Shown piece after piece: positions 1 through 9,027 of a DNA stretch of 64,000 nt (the stretch's first letter is position 1; each line of letters starts with the position of its first letter). Below the pieces are notes generated by a model. That model saw nothing but the letters and a program-made list of their open reading frames with translations, searched no databases and was not told the origin of the DNA. The position numbers were made by a program, and so were the translations under genes. Origin of the DNA: Acidobacteriota bacterium (lineage in GTDB: Bacteria > Acidobacteriota > Terriglobia > Terriglobales > Acidobacteriaceae); NCBI GenBank assembly GCA_003225175.1, contig QIBA01000043.1, positions 1 to 64,000 on the forward strand. Reading direction: 5' to 3'.

Positions 1-161
1 TCGGAGTCGGACCTAGCAATCGGTATCCCTGAATAGCCACCACACAAATATTTTCGCTGGATGAATCAAGAGACGAGAACCACAACCTGTAGTGGTGCGG
101 TCAGTCAGCTATATTAGTACCCTAATTTGGACGTGCATGCAGGAAGTGTGTCTCCAAGTGT
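1..161. other. left-edge noncoding stretch
   Basis: I see no convincing coding frame, RNA gene or repeat here. It lies downstream of treY on the minus strand, so it could hold the end of that transcript, but no hairpin with a U-tract is obvious. Confidence 0.5.
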
Positions 162-3100
162 CTAAGCACCGGAACTAGTTGCTTTCAAGACGCACATGGG
201 AAAGCTGCTGAGCAACTCCCGACATAAGATAGTTCCATTCTTAGCCTGCACTCGTTCGCCAGTGAAGATGTTCTCAAACTCTGCGGGAGCCTGGACGGAG
301 AGGCTGATTGCCGCGTCTCCCCAGAGCTCCCCGATCGGCGGCTGAATCTTGCCGCCTGTCAGGGTGTACGAGAAACGGGGGGCAGCGACGATGGCAAACT
401 CCGAATTTCCTTCATGCTCCAGCACGCGAGCGAAGGCGCAGACGTGCTGATTGAGACTTGTAGCTTCAAGCGGAATGTAAGTTCCTAGACGGAACAAGTC
501 CGGGTGCTCACGACGGAATTCAAGGCCGCGCATGGTCAGCCAGAGCTTGATTCGACCATCCTCGTAATTGGCCAGCAGCTCTTTGCATAACTCAACAGGA
601 TCGACGCTTCTGCGCAGCTCAGAGAGCAGCTTGCGCCGTAGGCCGAAGTCCACTGGGCGACGATTGTCAGGATCCACCAGACTGAAATCCCACAGCTCGG
701 TTCCCTGGTAGATGTCGGGATTGCCCGGAGCCATCAGCTTGAGCGTCGTCTGTGCCAATGAGTTCATTGCGCCGAATAATCCGATAGACTGCACGAGCTC
801 TTCGAGGAAAAAGACGAAGTTTCTGGCGCGTGGCCGCCCTGTGATTATGCGCGACACGAACTTGCGCAGCGCTTCCACGTACTCCGGATTTGGATTTACC
901 CAGCTCAGGTTTACTTTGGCTTCGTGTACCGCTTTGGTCATGTACTCCTGCACGCGCTTCACGATCTCGGCTCGATCTTTTACATCGCGGCTGAAGCCCC
1001 ATATCCCAACCAGCGTCTGGTACAGCAAATATTCTTCATTTCCATCCGGGACAACGCGGCCATCGCTGATGGTGATTTTCTTGTTGCGGTTCAGGCGGCG
1101 AGCTCGCATTACAAAGGCTGACCACAGCTTCGGCATCTCCGAGAGTACGTTGAGCCGCGCGCGAACATCCTCGCTGCGCTTCGTATCGTGCGTGGAAGTG
1201 GCCAACATCGAGGTTGGCCAGCGCTCCGCCCGTTTCCTGTTTTCGGAATGGAACGCAGCCAGACTCATGCCAAATTGCTTTGGTGTGCCTCCCACTTCAT
1301 TCACCGAGACAAACCGGTTGTAAACGTAACAAACGGTATCCTCCAGGCCTTTGGCCATCACCGGTCCGGTGAGTTGCTGGAACTTCAGAGCGAAGTAAAG
1401 ACGTCGCCGATACATGATTTCGTCGAGCCGCCCTCCCTTCAGCAGGAGGGTGTCGTGCAGGAAATCAAAGACTCGATCCGACATTCCAGGATTCAGACGC
1501 TTAGCCTTGCGGATCGCAACCTGCACATATTCCCGGTCGCGCGCAGTGTACTCGCCGCGTTCATCGATGTAAGAGCGGTAAACCGGGAAGCAAGCGATGG
1601 TTTCACGGATACTGTCGCGCAGAGTCTTGAGCGTGAAGTCGCGGGCGCGGCGGTCGCTGGAGGAGAGTTCGCCAAGCAGGTGCGTAAGTACGTTCACCTC
1701 ACTGGCCAGCGCCGTGTGCATGATCAGTTTCTTGCTTTGGTAAATCAGCGTGTCGACATCCGCGATCTGCCCAACGCAGCGCAGGTAAATGCGGGTAAAG
1801 GCACGTTCGCTCTCCTGATTGAGGAAGATGCCGTTTACCAGATTGTTGAATTCATATCCGCTGGTGCCGTCGACCGGCCACTCTTTCGCCAGTTCCTCGC
1901 CAGGCTCGAGGATTTTCTCGACCACCACATACAGCGGATGCTTTCTTTCCAGCCAGTCGTGTTGTGCGAGGGTTTGCTGTATTTCCAAGGAAATGCCGTT
2001 TTCGCCGACAGGGTCAACCGGCTCTGGGCCGTTTACGCGAGCATCGGAGTAAAGCAGCTGCAGGCGAATCAGATATTGTCGTGGATTCAGCATGCCATCG
2101 CAGTGATCCACGCGGACGCCGGTGATCATCTTCTCTGCGAATAATCGGCGGAGCATGCGGTGGGTAGCAGTGAAGACCTGCGGGTTTTCCATGCGCAGCC
2201 CGACCAGGTCGTTAATATCAAAGAATCGGCGGTAATTGATCTCCTCGCCTGAGACGCGCCAGTGTGCAAGCCGGTACACCTGAAGTTCAAGCAGCAGATG
2301 CAGCAGATCGAAGCTGCGCGGATCCCCGGCCCTGCCGTTGATGTGCTCAAGAGCGCGCCCGGCAAGTTCCTTCACGGTGGGCGATTCCTGGAGAAGTGCT
2401 TGCCAGCGTGGGCGTAACTTCTCCCAGGCGCCACTTCGTTCGTTTCGCTGTTCCGGATCGGTACTGCTATGTTGCGGCAGGGTCCGGAGCTGCTCAATGA
2501 TCCCCGAGAATTTCTGCAGGTCTCCGTTCGCGGAGGCTTCCCCATTCGGGAGTGGCCCAAGTCCTTCGAAGATCAAAGGGAGTGTCTGCGGATCGAGGGG
2601 GAATTCGTGGTCGTAATATTTGATCACGAATTCGTCATCTTTGTTGACGACCTGCAAATGACCCTGTTCGAGTTCGTCGCCATACTGACCGCCGAGCACC
2701 GGCAGCAGAAGCTTGTTGTGCAGCTCCGGTTTGAGCGGATTCCAATCGATATCGAAGAAGTCCGCATAATTCGAGGTGCGTCCATGCTGGAGCACATCCC
2801 GCCACCACGGCGTGCTGGTGCTCACTCCCATGTGATTGGGCACGATATCGAGCACGATCGACATGCCGCGCGCGTTCAGGTCGCGGACCAGCGCGTGCAG
2901 TTCTTCTTCTGTGCCGACTTCGGGGTTCAGACGCTCGTGATTGATGATGTCGTAGCCGTGCATGCTGCCGGCGCGCGCCTCGAGAAATGGAGACGAATAG
3001 AGGTGTGAGACACCAAGATCGTGCAGGTAGTCGACGAGCTCCCGTGCTTGCTCGAGCTTGAATCCATTGTGGAACTGAATGCGATACGTCGAGAGCGGCC

Positions 3101-3203
3101 TGGTGCCGATCTCGTTAGCAATCTGTTCGAGCGCTTCGGTGAGACTGTGCGACTCAGGGAAGATAGTACGGTCGGTCACACGCATGCATCCGGTTAGATG
3201 CAT
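162..3203 (-). CDS. treY: malto-oligosyltrehalose synthase (TreY)
   Basis: GH13-family (1->4)-alpha-D-glucan 1-alpha-D-glucosylmutase, which turns the reducing end of maltodextrins into a trehalosyl unit; TreZ then releases trehalose. The 1013-residue product has the full family layout. The early motif STYRIQFH is followed by the TIM-barrel opening YLHDLGVSHLYSSPF and then DIVPNHMG. The catalytic elements are visible: GVRVDHCDG (nucleophile Asp), VVVEKIL (acid/base Glu) and STHDTKRSED (third Asp). The large insertions and the late MAPGNPDIYQGTELWDFSLVDPDNRRPVD block are TreY-specific and separate it from ordinary amylases. A second ATG at 3185 gives MRVTDRTIFPE and is an equally good start; neither has a strong ribosome-binding site. 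No treZ or treX is adjacent in the window, so the pathway partner must lie elsewhere or past the left edge. Confidence 0.95.
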   Translation of the reverse strand: MHLTGCMRVTDRTIFPESHSLTEALEQIANEIGTRPLSTYRIQFHNGFKLEQARELVDYLHDLGVSHLYSSPFLEARAGSMHGYDIINHERLNPEVGTEEELHALVRDLNARGMSIVLDIVPNHMGVSTSTPWWRDVLQHGRTSNYADFFDIDWNPLKPELHNKLLLPVLGGQYGDELEQGHLQVVNKDDEFVIKYYDHEFPLDPQTLPLIFEGLGPLPNGEASANGDLQKFSGIIEQLRTLPQHSSTDPEQRNERSGAWEKLRPRWQALLQESPTVKELAGRALEHINGRAGDPRSFDLLHLLLELQVYRLAHWRVSGEEINYRRFFDINDLVGLRMENPQVFTATHRMLRRLFAEKMITGVRVDHCDGMLNPRQYLIRLQLLYSDARVNGPEPVDPVGENGISLEIQQTLAQHDWLERKHPLYVVVEKILEPGEELAKEWPVDGTSGYEFNNLVNGIFLNQESERAFTRIYLRCVGQIADVDTLIYQSKKLIMHTALASEVNVLTHLLGELSSSDRRARDFTLKTLRDSIRETIACFPVYRSYIDERGEYTARDREYVQVAIRKAKRLNPGMSDRVFDFLHDTLLLKGGRLDEIMYRRRLYFALKFQQLTGPVMAKGLEDTVCYVYNRFVSVNEVGGTPKQFGMSLAAFHSENRKRAERWPTSMLATSTHDTKRSEDVRARLNVLSEMPKLWSAFVMRARRLNRNKKITISDGRVVPDGNEEYLLYQTLVGIWGFSRDVKDRAEIVKRVQEYMTKAVHEAKVNLSWVNPNPEYVEALRKFVSRIITGRPRARNFVFFLEELVQSIGLFGAMNSLAQTTLKLMAPGNPDIYQGTELWDFSLVDPDNRRPVDFGLRRKLLSELRRSVDPVELCKELLANYEDGRIKLWLTMRGLEFRREHPDLFRLGTYIPLEATSLNQHVCAFARVLEHEGNSEFAIVAAPRFSYTLTGGKIQPPIGELWGDAAISLSVQAPAEFENIFTGERVQAKNGTILCRELLSSFPMCVLKATSSGA

Positions 3204-3252
3204 TTTTCTTGACCAGAACAGGAAGGGCTGTGTGGAAACCGTTTAGAAATGT

Positions 3253-3282
3253 TGCGGGATCGGAGAACATCCCGATCCCGCA
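3253..3282 (-). terminator. hairpin downstream of the TonB receptor gene
   Basis: The 11-bp arms TGCGGGATCGG (3253-3263) and CCGATCCCGCA (3272-3282) are perfectly complementary with an 8-nt loop. It sits just after the stop codon of the receptor gene on the minus strand. The following minus-strand sequence is only weakly T-rich (ACATTTCTAAAC), so intrinsic termination is plausible but not certain. Confidence 0.5.
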
Positions 3283-3291
3283 TTCAACAGA

Positions 3292-6200
3292 TTAGAAACT
3301 GAGCTTGAGGCCCATTCGCATATTGCGCTGCGTCAGCGTGGCGTTGGTCTCCGAGCCATCGCCATTGCTGAAATTCAGGAAGTTCCCCTTGGCTGCGTCG
3401 CGAACGATGACGGTGGAGGCTCCTCCGCTGAGGAACGGCGCAAAGTTGAAGTTCTGGTTGTTCAGAAGATTGAAGATCTCGGCCCGATACTCCAGGCCGA
3501 CCCTCTCGGTGATCTTAAAGTTCTTGAGAATGTTCAAATGCATGGTCACGGAACCGTCGGTGTAGAGGGAGTTCCGGCGGCCAGTACGCGGGCTGTTGGG
3601 GTTGTAAGCTGCAACCTGGATCCAGCGCACATCGTTTGTCGTCACACACGCCCCCGTATCAGGATTGATCAGACCCGTGCTGCAAGTGGTGCTGATCTTT
3701 GCCCTGGAGTTAAATGGCGCATTCCAATTGCCTACTTCTGGACGATCGCCGGCCAGGGAACCATCAAGATCGCGGTCGGTACCATTGATCACCGTGTACG
3801 GCTGACCTGAGGAGACCGGGATGATGGTGGCCAAAGTCCATCCGCCAAAAGCCTGTCCCAGAATTCCGGTCTTTGGCCCCCGTACCTGCCACACGGCCGT
3901 TGTCTGCCAAACATGACGGCGGTCGTTGTCTGACGGGCCATAGTCGGCGCGCAAGCCATTCGGGAAGATAAAGGGATTTACCGCCGGGTTCGAGCTGTTC
4001 TGATTGTTAGTCACGAAGACTTCGCTGGTCTCGTCCATGTTTCGCGACCAGGTATAGGCGCTGCGGAACTCAAATCCACCCACCAGCGTTGGGATCAGGT
4101 GGTTACGGACTTCCAGCTGCATCGCATGATAGTTGGAAGTGGCTTCACTGGCCCTGATGGTGCGCGGCCCGAAAGCCGGATTCAGACGGCTTCCCGTTGA
4201 GGTCTTGGTAGCGTTCGGCAGAAAAGGGTTAGTTGAGAAATTGTTGAAGAGATGACGTCCAAGACCGCCGACGTACGAAAGATCAATGACTGTCCCGCCC
4301 GCTACTTCTCTTTGAACGCCCAAAGAGAAATGGTTATATCGCGGGTTTGTGATGTTCGGATCAAATTGGTTGGAGCTGCCGGCCAGGGGGTTCAGCGGTC
4401 CGACCGTAACCGTGGGCAGCAGAGTCTGGTTCAGTCCAGCCAGCCCGCGAGGAGCCGAGGCACTCTGAGCGCCAATAATGGGTAAGTTCGCCGGGTTATT
4501 CGGAGCACCAGCGGCCATGTTCGACAACAGATTGTTGAAGAACGTGTCATAGGTGAGCTGATAACCCCCACGAACGACGGTCTTGCCGGTGCCGCCGTGC
4601 CAAGCCAGGGGACCGCTTTGCGGGCTCCAGGCAAATCCCAGCGATGGTCCAAAGTTCTTGTTGGGTGAATGGACCTTGCTCGGCACTGTGAACTTCGCGG
4701 GATCGTCTCCCGAGTAGGCCGGGAAGGGGAAGATGTTAGCTGGCTGCCCGAAATTCTCGTAGCGCACTCCAGCATTGAGCGTGAAGGTCGGAGCCAATTG
4801 CCAGCTGTCCTGCACGAACAAAGACCAGCGGAACAGGTTTGGACGATAGATCGGGCTGCCGAACTGCTTCGCGATATTGCCTTGATCGCCGGAGAAATCG
4901 TCGATGAAGTTCGCGAACGCTTCCACACCGGTGCTTGGGTTGTAGGTCATGATGGACCGGCTATTGATCGGCGCCGACTGCTTCGCCAATTGCCGCAAGA
5001 ATTCCACTCCGGTACGGATGGAGTGTTTCCCGCGAACCATCCCAATAGTGTCCTGATACTGATAGTTGTTGGAGACGCGTCCCTGGGGGAAGGTGCTCGA
5101 GGTGCCGAATGAACTGATTCCAGACACGACGAAGCGTGGCAGCGTCGCGCCTATTCCGGGTTGGATAGGAACGTCGAGGTGAGCGCGTCCGTAGCTGAAG
5201 CGGAATTCGTTCGTGGTTTGCGAAGAGATCACATACGTGTCAGTGAAGGCGCCGCTGAGCTGTCGGTTGGTCTGACTGGCGTCGAAGGTCGGAGAGAGTC
5301 CAGCGGTTCCGGCCGTTACTCCACCATTGAAATCGATCCAGTACCAGCGGAAGCTCATGAATTGGCGGTCTGACGGGTTGTGGTCAATTCGAATCTGATT
5401 GTTGTTCGTGAGCTGAACTGAGGGGAAGGTTCGCGTGACCGGTCCCATGGGTACAGTGAGTCCAGTGCGAGGCGCGCCATTGCAGGACCCAGTCGAGTTG
5501 AAAACGGTTGCTGGAAGGGAGATATCGATCGCTCCCGAAGCGGTCGGCGCGGTGAGTCCCTGCAAGGAGTTTAGGTAGAGAGCGACGTTGGGACACTTCG
5601 CTGCCAGACCTTGGAGCACCGCGACACCTTGTGCCGTTGGGACATTGCTGAATTGTGCCTGGTCTGCGCCGGCGGAAAAACGATCCCACTGTCCAGCAGC
5701 AAAGAAGAACGTCTTATTGCGGCCATCATAAAGATGGGGAATCACCACGGGGCCGCCAATCGTGAATGCTGGAAGATTTTCCTTGAACGGTGGCTTGATT
5801 TCGTGGAGTGAAGCTCCCGGACCGGCGCCGGCGCGCTGCGGCAGAGTGGTTGCGTTGAAGACTTCGGAACGATAAACCCACGCCCCCGTCCCGTGCAGAG
5901 AATTGGTTCCCGCTTTGGTAATTTGATTTACCACAGCTCCGCCGGCGCGCCCGTACTCTGCGCTGAAATTGGAGGTCTGAATCGAGACTTCCTGAATGGC
6001 GTCGTTATTAGTAAGTGTTGCTACCGGCCCAGCCACTGAAATGTCGTTGTTGTCCATCCCATCAACCAGGAAGTTGTTGGAGCGGGCACGCGCACCGTTG
6101 ATGGATCCGATGCCGCTGTCCAACGATCCTCCCAATTCGGTCTGAACTGCCCCGGGAACGGTGGTGATCAGATTGAGCGAATTCTGCCCAACCAGGGGAA

Positions 6201-6657
6201 CGTCCTTCAGCTCAAGCTGAGAAATTGTCACGGCGCGTCGCTCTTCGGTGCGCTGTAACTCGAGTCCGGCGAGACTCCCTTCAACGTTGACAACCTCCTC
6301 CGCTGTACTGGCAAGCTTCATGCCGATCTCGACAGTTGTGGTTTTGTTCGCGGGGACGTCGACGTTTTGCAGCTTGTATGCTGCGAAGCCCTGCATGGTT
6401 GCTGTGATTTCGTACGCCCCAAGATCGACGGCGTCGAAGCGGAATGCGCCTTCATTGTTGGTATTCGCCTGACGGACGATACCCGTCGCCAGGCTTTTCA
6501 GTGATACTTGCGCGCCCCTGATGACCGCACCGCTAGGGTCGGTGATGGTCCCAGCGACGGTTCCGCGGCTAGTTTGAGCCCACAAGGAGGCTGTGACGAG
6601 CAGCGAAAAAATGATGAGCATGGCCGTAGCACGATCCGACCAGTACCTGTTCTTCAT
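3292..6657 (-). CDS. TonB-dependent receptor, Oar-like, with carboxypeptidase-regulatory N-terminus
   Basis: Outer-membrane receptor of about 1121 residues, the size typical of Acidobacteria Oar-type receptors. I place the start at the ATG at 6657, because it has AGGAG 11 nt upstream and opens a signal peptide (MKNRYWSDRATAMLIIFSLL...WAQ); the frame can be extended to 6759 but that adds no signal. After the signal comes a CarboxypepD_reg-like beta-sandwich (about residues 28-115, GTVAGTITDPSGAVIRGAQV). Next is a plug-like region with NNFLVDGMDNND and NAEYGRAGGAVVNQITKAG-type motifs. A long beta-barrel follows and ends in the terminal aromatic strand RMGLKLSF. The substrate cannot be read from sequence; peptides or oligosaccharides are common guesses. 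No TonB/ExbB genes are nearby and it appears monocistronic. Confidence 0.9.
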   Translation of the reverse strand: MKNRYWSDRATAMLIIFSLLVTASLWAQTSRGTVAGTITDPSGAVIRGAQVSLKSLATGIVRQANTNNEGAFRFDAVDLGAYEITATMQGFAAYKLQNVDVPANKTTTVEIGMKLASTAEEVVNVEGSLAGLELQRTEERRAVTISQLELKDVPLVGQNSLNLITTVPGAVQTELGGSLDSGIGSINGARARSNNFLVDGMDNNDISVAGPVATLTNNDAIQEVSIQTSNFSAEYGRAGGAVVNQITKAGTNSLHGTGAWVYRSEVFNATTLPQRAGAGPGASLHEIKPPFKENLPAFTIGGPVVIPHLYDGRNKTFFFAAGQWDRFSAGADQAQFSNVPTAQGVAVLQGLAAKCPNVALYLNSLQGLTAPTASGAIDISLPATVFNSTGSCNGAPRTGLTVPMGPVTRTFPSVQLTNNNQIRIDHNPSDRQFMSFRWYWIDFNGGVTAGTAGLSPTFDASQTNRQLSGAFTDTYVISSQTTNEFRFSYGRAHLDVPIQPGIGATLPRFVVSGISSFGTSSTFPQGRVSNNYQYQDTIGMVRGKHSIRTGVEFLRQLAKQSAPINSRSIMTYNPSTGVEAFANFIDDFSGDQGNIAKQFGSPIYRPNLFRWSLFVQDSWQLAPTFTLNAGVRYENFGQPANIFPFPAYSGDDPAKFTVPSKVHSPNKNFGPSLGFAWSPQSGPLAWHGGTGKTVVRGGYQLTYDTFFNNLLSNMAAGAPNNPANLPIIGAQSASAPRGLAGLNQTLLPTVTVGPLNPLAGSSNQFDPNITNPRYNHFSLGVQREVAGGTVIDLSYVGGLGRHLFNNFSTNPFLPNATKTSTGSRLNPAFGPRTIRASEATSNYHAMQLEVRNHLIPTLVGGFEFRSAYTWSRNMDETSEVFVTNNQNSSNPAVNPFIFPNGLRADYGPSDNDRRHVWQTTAVWQVRGPKTGILGQAFGGWTLATIIPVSSGQPYTVINGTDRDLDGSLAGDRPEVGNWNAPFNSRAKISTTCSTGLINPDTGACVTTNDVRWIQVAAYNPNSPRTGRRNSLYTDGSVTMHLNILKNFKITERVGLEYRAEIFNLLNNQNFNFAPFLSGGASTVIVRDAAKGNFLNFSNGDGSETNATLTQRNMRMGLKLSF

Positions 6658-7036
6658 GTGAAGGTCTTCTCCTGTTCTCTGGCGAAAAGTTTTTAGTCCG
6701 TCGGGAAGAGCCGACGGAATGTGATGGTTTTGCGAGAACAGGTGCAGATGGATTTCCAAATTCGGGACGAATGTTTACGAATGTAATGAATTGTGATGAA
6801 CAAGGTGCAGTGTGATGCGCGGTCGGGACAAGGTACTACCTTGGGGAATGACGTACGGCTAGTCCAAAGAGTCATTTTTCAGAGGAAATCTAAATGGACG
6901 GAGAGGAGCTACCGAAAACCATAGAGAGGTTCTCTACAAAGTATGCAGGCGAGGCTGGGATATGGTGTCTGCCTTCGAGGTCCAATGGCACCGGCGCAGG
7001 TGCCACGCATTTTGCTCTAATTCGCGGTTTGGGTTG
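6658..7036. other. intergenic region, 379 nt
   Basis: It holds the 5' leader of the receptor gene (minus strand), including its AGGAG site near 6668-6672, and the 3' end region of the lipoprotein gene. A small perfect hairpin with TGGCACC/GGTGCCA arms lies at 6984-7003 but lacks a U-tract on either strand. I see no convincing gene or RNA. Confidence 0.5.
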
Positions 7037-8272
7037 TTATGTTTTGGGGCCCACGTAGATAACGCTGGCTGCTTTGCCCACCACGTCAATGAGCGGCGTG
7101 TTGTTGTTTAAGAGCTCCTGGTTGGTCGTTAGATCGTAAATGCGGACCTCACCGCCCTCGGTTGCATATACGACCTTGCGCGGCGTGATCGCAGTAATTG
7201 ACGTGACATCGCCCTTAGCCGAATCCACTACTGCCGTGCCAGCACTTGGATCGATGATCGACATGCAGCCCTTGGAGCAGGTGCGCGCGCCAATGATGAG
7301 CTTGCTCTGAAACAGAGCGATTACCTGGTGGAATCCATCTCCAATGCCGATTGCTTTTCCCGGGGTTAGCGACGACAGAGGAAGCACGGTGGCGCTGCCG
7401 CCATTCGGTCCGGTTCCAGCGATGTACAGATTGTTTGTATCGCTCATGCCGATGGTGGCGGCATCCACGTTCACAGTTTGAGTAATCGTCAGCGCAGACG
7501 TGTCGAGGACCGAGACGCTGGCCTGCGTTCCTCCGCATTCGGAGCCGCAATTGAGGATGTAGGCTTTGCTGTCGTCTGCAGAAAAGACTGCATAGCTGGG
7601 ATGATCAAGACCCGTGCCCGTAACTGTCTTCACAGAGTTATCGGAAGTATTGATGACCTCAAACTGATTCAGGGCTTCATTGAAGACCAACAACTTGGAG
7701 TTGTTATGCGATAACACAAGCCGATGCGCGCCGGGCAGGCAGTTGTTGGTTGCGGCACAGTTTGCAGGAGTTGCCGGGATGTTGGTCACAGTGATCGGCG
7801 GGCCCGCAGTTAAGGCCACGACTGCAACTTGACTTATCGTCGGAAGGGCCGCGTAGGCGAACTTTCCGTCCGAAGATGCAACGATGCTCTCGGTATCTGC
7901 GGACAGAAAGGGAACGCATGTGACGCCAGACTGGCAGCTCGTCTCACTGGTTGCCAGGACTTCCTTGAGGTTGTCTACGATGGAAACGCTGCGGTCACCG
8001 GAGCCAAAGACCAGCGTGGTATTGTTCGCTCCCGGAATCATGAGCGAGGGCGCGGAGCCCACGTTGGAAACAGAATTGGCGGAAAGCTGATTCTTGTTTG
8101 CATCTGCGATGGGCAGACTCGAGATGCCGGAATTTTGAATGGCTATGAAGACGCGTTCATCAAGACCGCTCGCCGGAGTATTGCCGCTGCCGCCGCCTCC
8201 ACATCCGGATTGGATTACCAACAAGAGAGCAAAACTCGCGGCCAGGGCAGCGAGGCTAGCGCAACGTCTCAA
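7037..8272 (-). CDS. lipoprotein with YVTN-type beta-propeller repeats
   Basis: A 411-residue protein with an N-terminal membrane segment ending in a lipobox (LLLVIQSGCGGGG), so it is probably exported and anchored by a lipidated Cys near residue 24. The rest consists of repeated propeller-blade strands such as FAYAALPTISQVAVVAL, NSKLLVFNEALNQFEVIN, SKAYILNCGSECGGTQASVSVLD and VVYATEGGEVRIYDL. This resembles the YVTN/surface-propeller families common in Acidobacteria. Several Cys pairs (TCSKGC, NCGSEC) could form disulfides. No catalytic signature is visible and function is unknown; binding or a surface scaffold is the likely role. It stands alone on the minus strand, with udgX divergent to it. 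Confidence 0.8.
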   Translation of the reverse strand: MRRCASLAALAASFALLLVIQSGCGGGGSGNTPASGLDERVFIAIQNSGISSLPIADANKNQLSANSVSNVGSAPSLMIPGANNTTLVFGSGDRSVSIVDNLKEVLATSETSCQSGVTCVPFLSADTESIVASSDGKFAYAALPTISQVAVVALTAGPPITVTNIPATPANCAATNNCLPGAHRLVLSHNNSKLLVFNEALNQFEVINTSDNSVKTVTGTGLDHPSYAVFSADDSKAYILNCGSECGGTQASVSVLDTSALTITQTVNVDAATIGMSDTNNLYIAGTGPNGGSATVLPLSSLTPGKAIGIGDGFHQVIALFQSKLIIGARTCSKGCMSIIDPSAGTAVVDSAKGDVTSITAITPRKVVYATEGGEVRIYDLTTNQELLNNNTPLIDVVGKAASVIYVGPKT

Positions 8273-8376
8273 ATGTTTTCCTCAGAGAAGCTGATTTCAG
8301 TGCTGAATCCCATTATAAATTGCCGCTGAGGAGAAAGTTGCCACGTACCCAGTGCCCGGCATCCAATACACACGTC

Positions 8377-9027
8377 ATGGCGAAACAGCTTGCGACCTCC
8401 GCAGCCGACTTTCTTCCTGAACGCCGAACGCTCCCCAGCTTGCGCGAAGCTGCACAACACTGCAAAGGGTGTGACCTCTGGAAGCGTGGGACTCAGGCGG
8501 TATTCGGAGAGGGAAGCCCGGGAGCCGAAGTAATGTTAGTGGGGGAACAGCCGGGTGATCAGGAAGACCTGCAGGGGCGTCCATTTGTTGGGCCGGCGGG
8601 GAAGCTGCTGGACCGCGCTCTCGAGGCTGCGGGAATCGATCGCGACGATGTTTACGTAACCAACGTCGTAAAGCACTTCAAGTGGGAGCCTCGCGGCAAG
8701 AGGCGCATTCACAAGAAGCCCAGCGGGATGCAAATCGCAGCGTGCCGGCCGTGGTTCGATGAGGAAGTACGAGTCGTCAAACCCAACGTAGTGGTTTGCA
8801 TGGGGGCAACGGCCGCGCAGGCGCTCTTAGGCCGAACTTTCAAAGTCACTCAGGAGCGGGGAAGAGTGATTTCCGGCCAGGGCGGGCTACGTTTTGTCGC
8901 CACGGTCCATCCCTCTTCGATATTGCGCGCACCTGATGATGAGACGCGTCATGCGGAGATGGCAAGGTTCATAGACGATTTGCGGGTTGTGGCCGGGCAG
9001 ATAACTGGACATCGGAGGGCGGCCTAG
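8377..9027 (+). CDS. udgX: UdgX-type uracil-DNA glycosylase
   Basis: Family-4-like uracil-DNA glycosylase of the UdgX branch, 216 residues. Known UdgX (Mycobacterium smegmatis) excises uracil and then stays covalently attached to the abasic site through the His of its KRRIH loop. Here KRRIHKKPS is present with His112 as the equivalent residue. Other motifs are GEQPGDQED (57-64), GRPFVGPAG (67-75), VTNVVKHFKW (94-103) and HPSSILR (178-184). Cys29, Cys32, Cys123 and Cys141 fit the 4Fe-4S ligand pattern. I chose the ATG at 8377 because homologues begin close to this point; the frame reaches a TTG at 8320. Its TAG overlaps the TAG of the convergent GH13 gene in one CTAG (9024-9027). Confidence 0.93.
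   Translation: MAKQLATSAADFLPERRTLPSLREAAQHCKGCDLWKRGTQAVFGEGSPGAEVMLVGEQPGDQEDLQGRPFVGPAGKLLDRALEAAGIDRDDVYVTNVVKHFKWEPRGKRRIHKKPSGMQIAACRPWFDEEVRVVKPNVVVCMGATAAQALLGRTFKVTQERGRVISGQGGLRFVATVHPSSILRAPDDETRHAEMARFIDDLRVVAGQITGHRRAA

Noticed and set aside
1188-2144. 318-codon plus-strand frame opposite treY
   Set aside because: Lies wholly antisense to strongly conserved treY; no ribosome-binding site or recognisable protein.
6894-7058. 54-codon plus-strand frame with AGAGGA upstream
   Set aside because: Ends inside the 3' end of the convergent lipoprotein gene; no recognisable product, and its hairpin content suggests untranslated sequence. It cannot be fully excluded.
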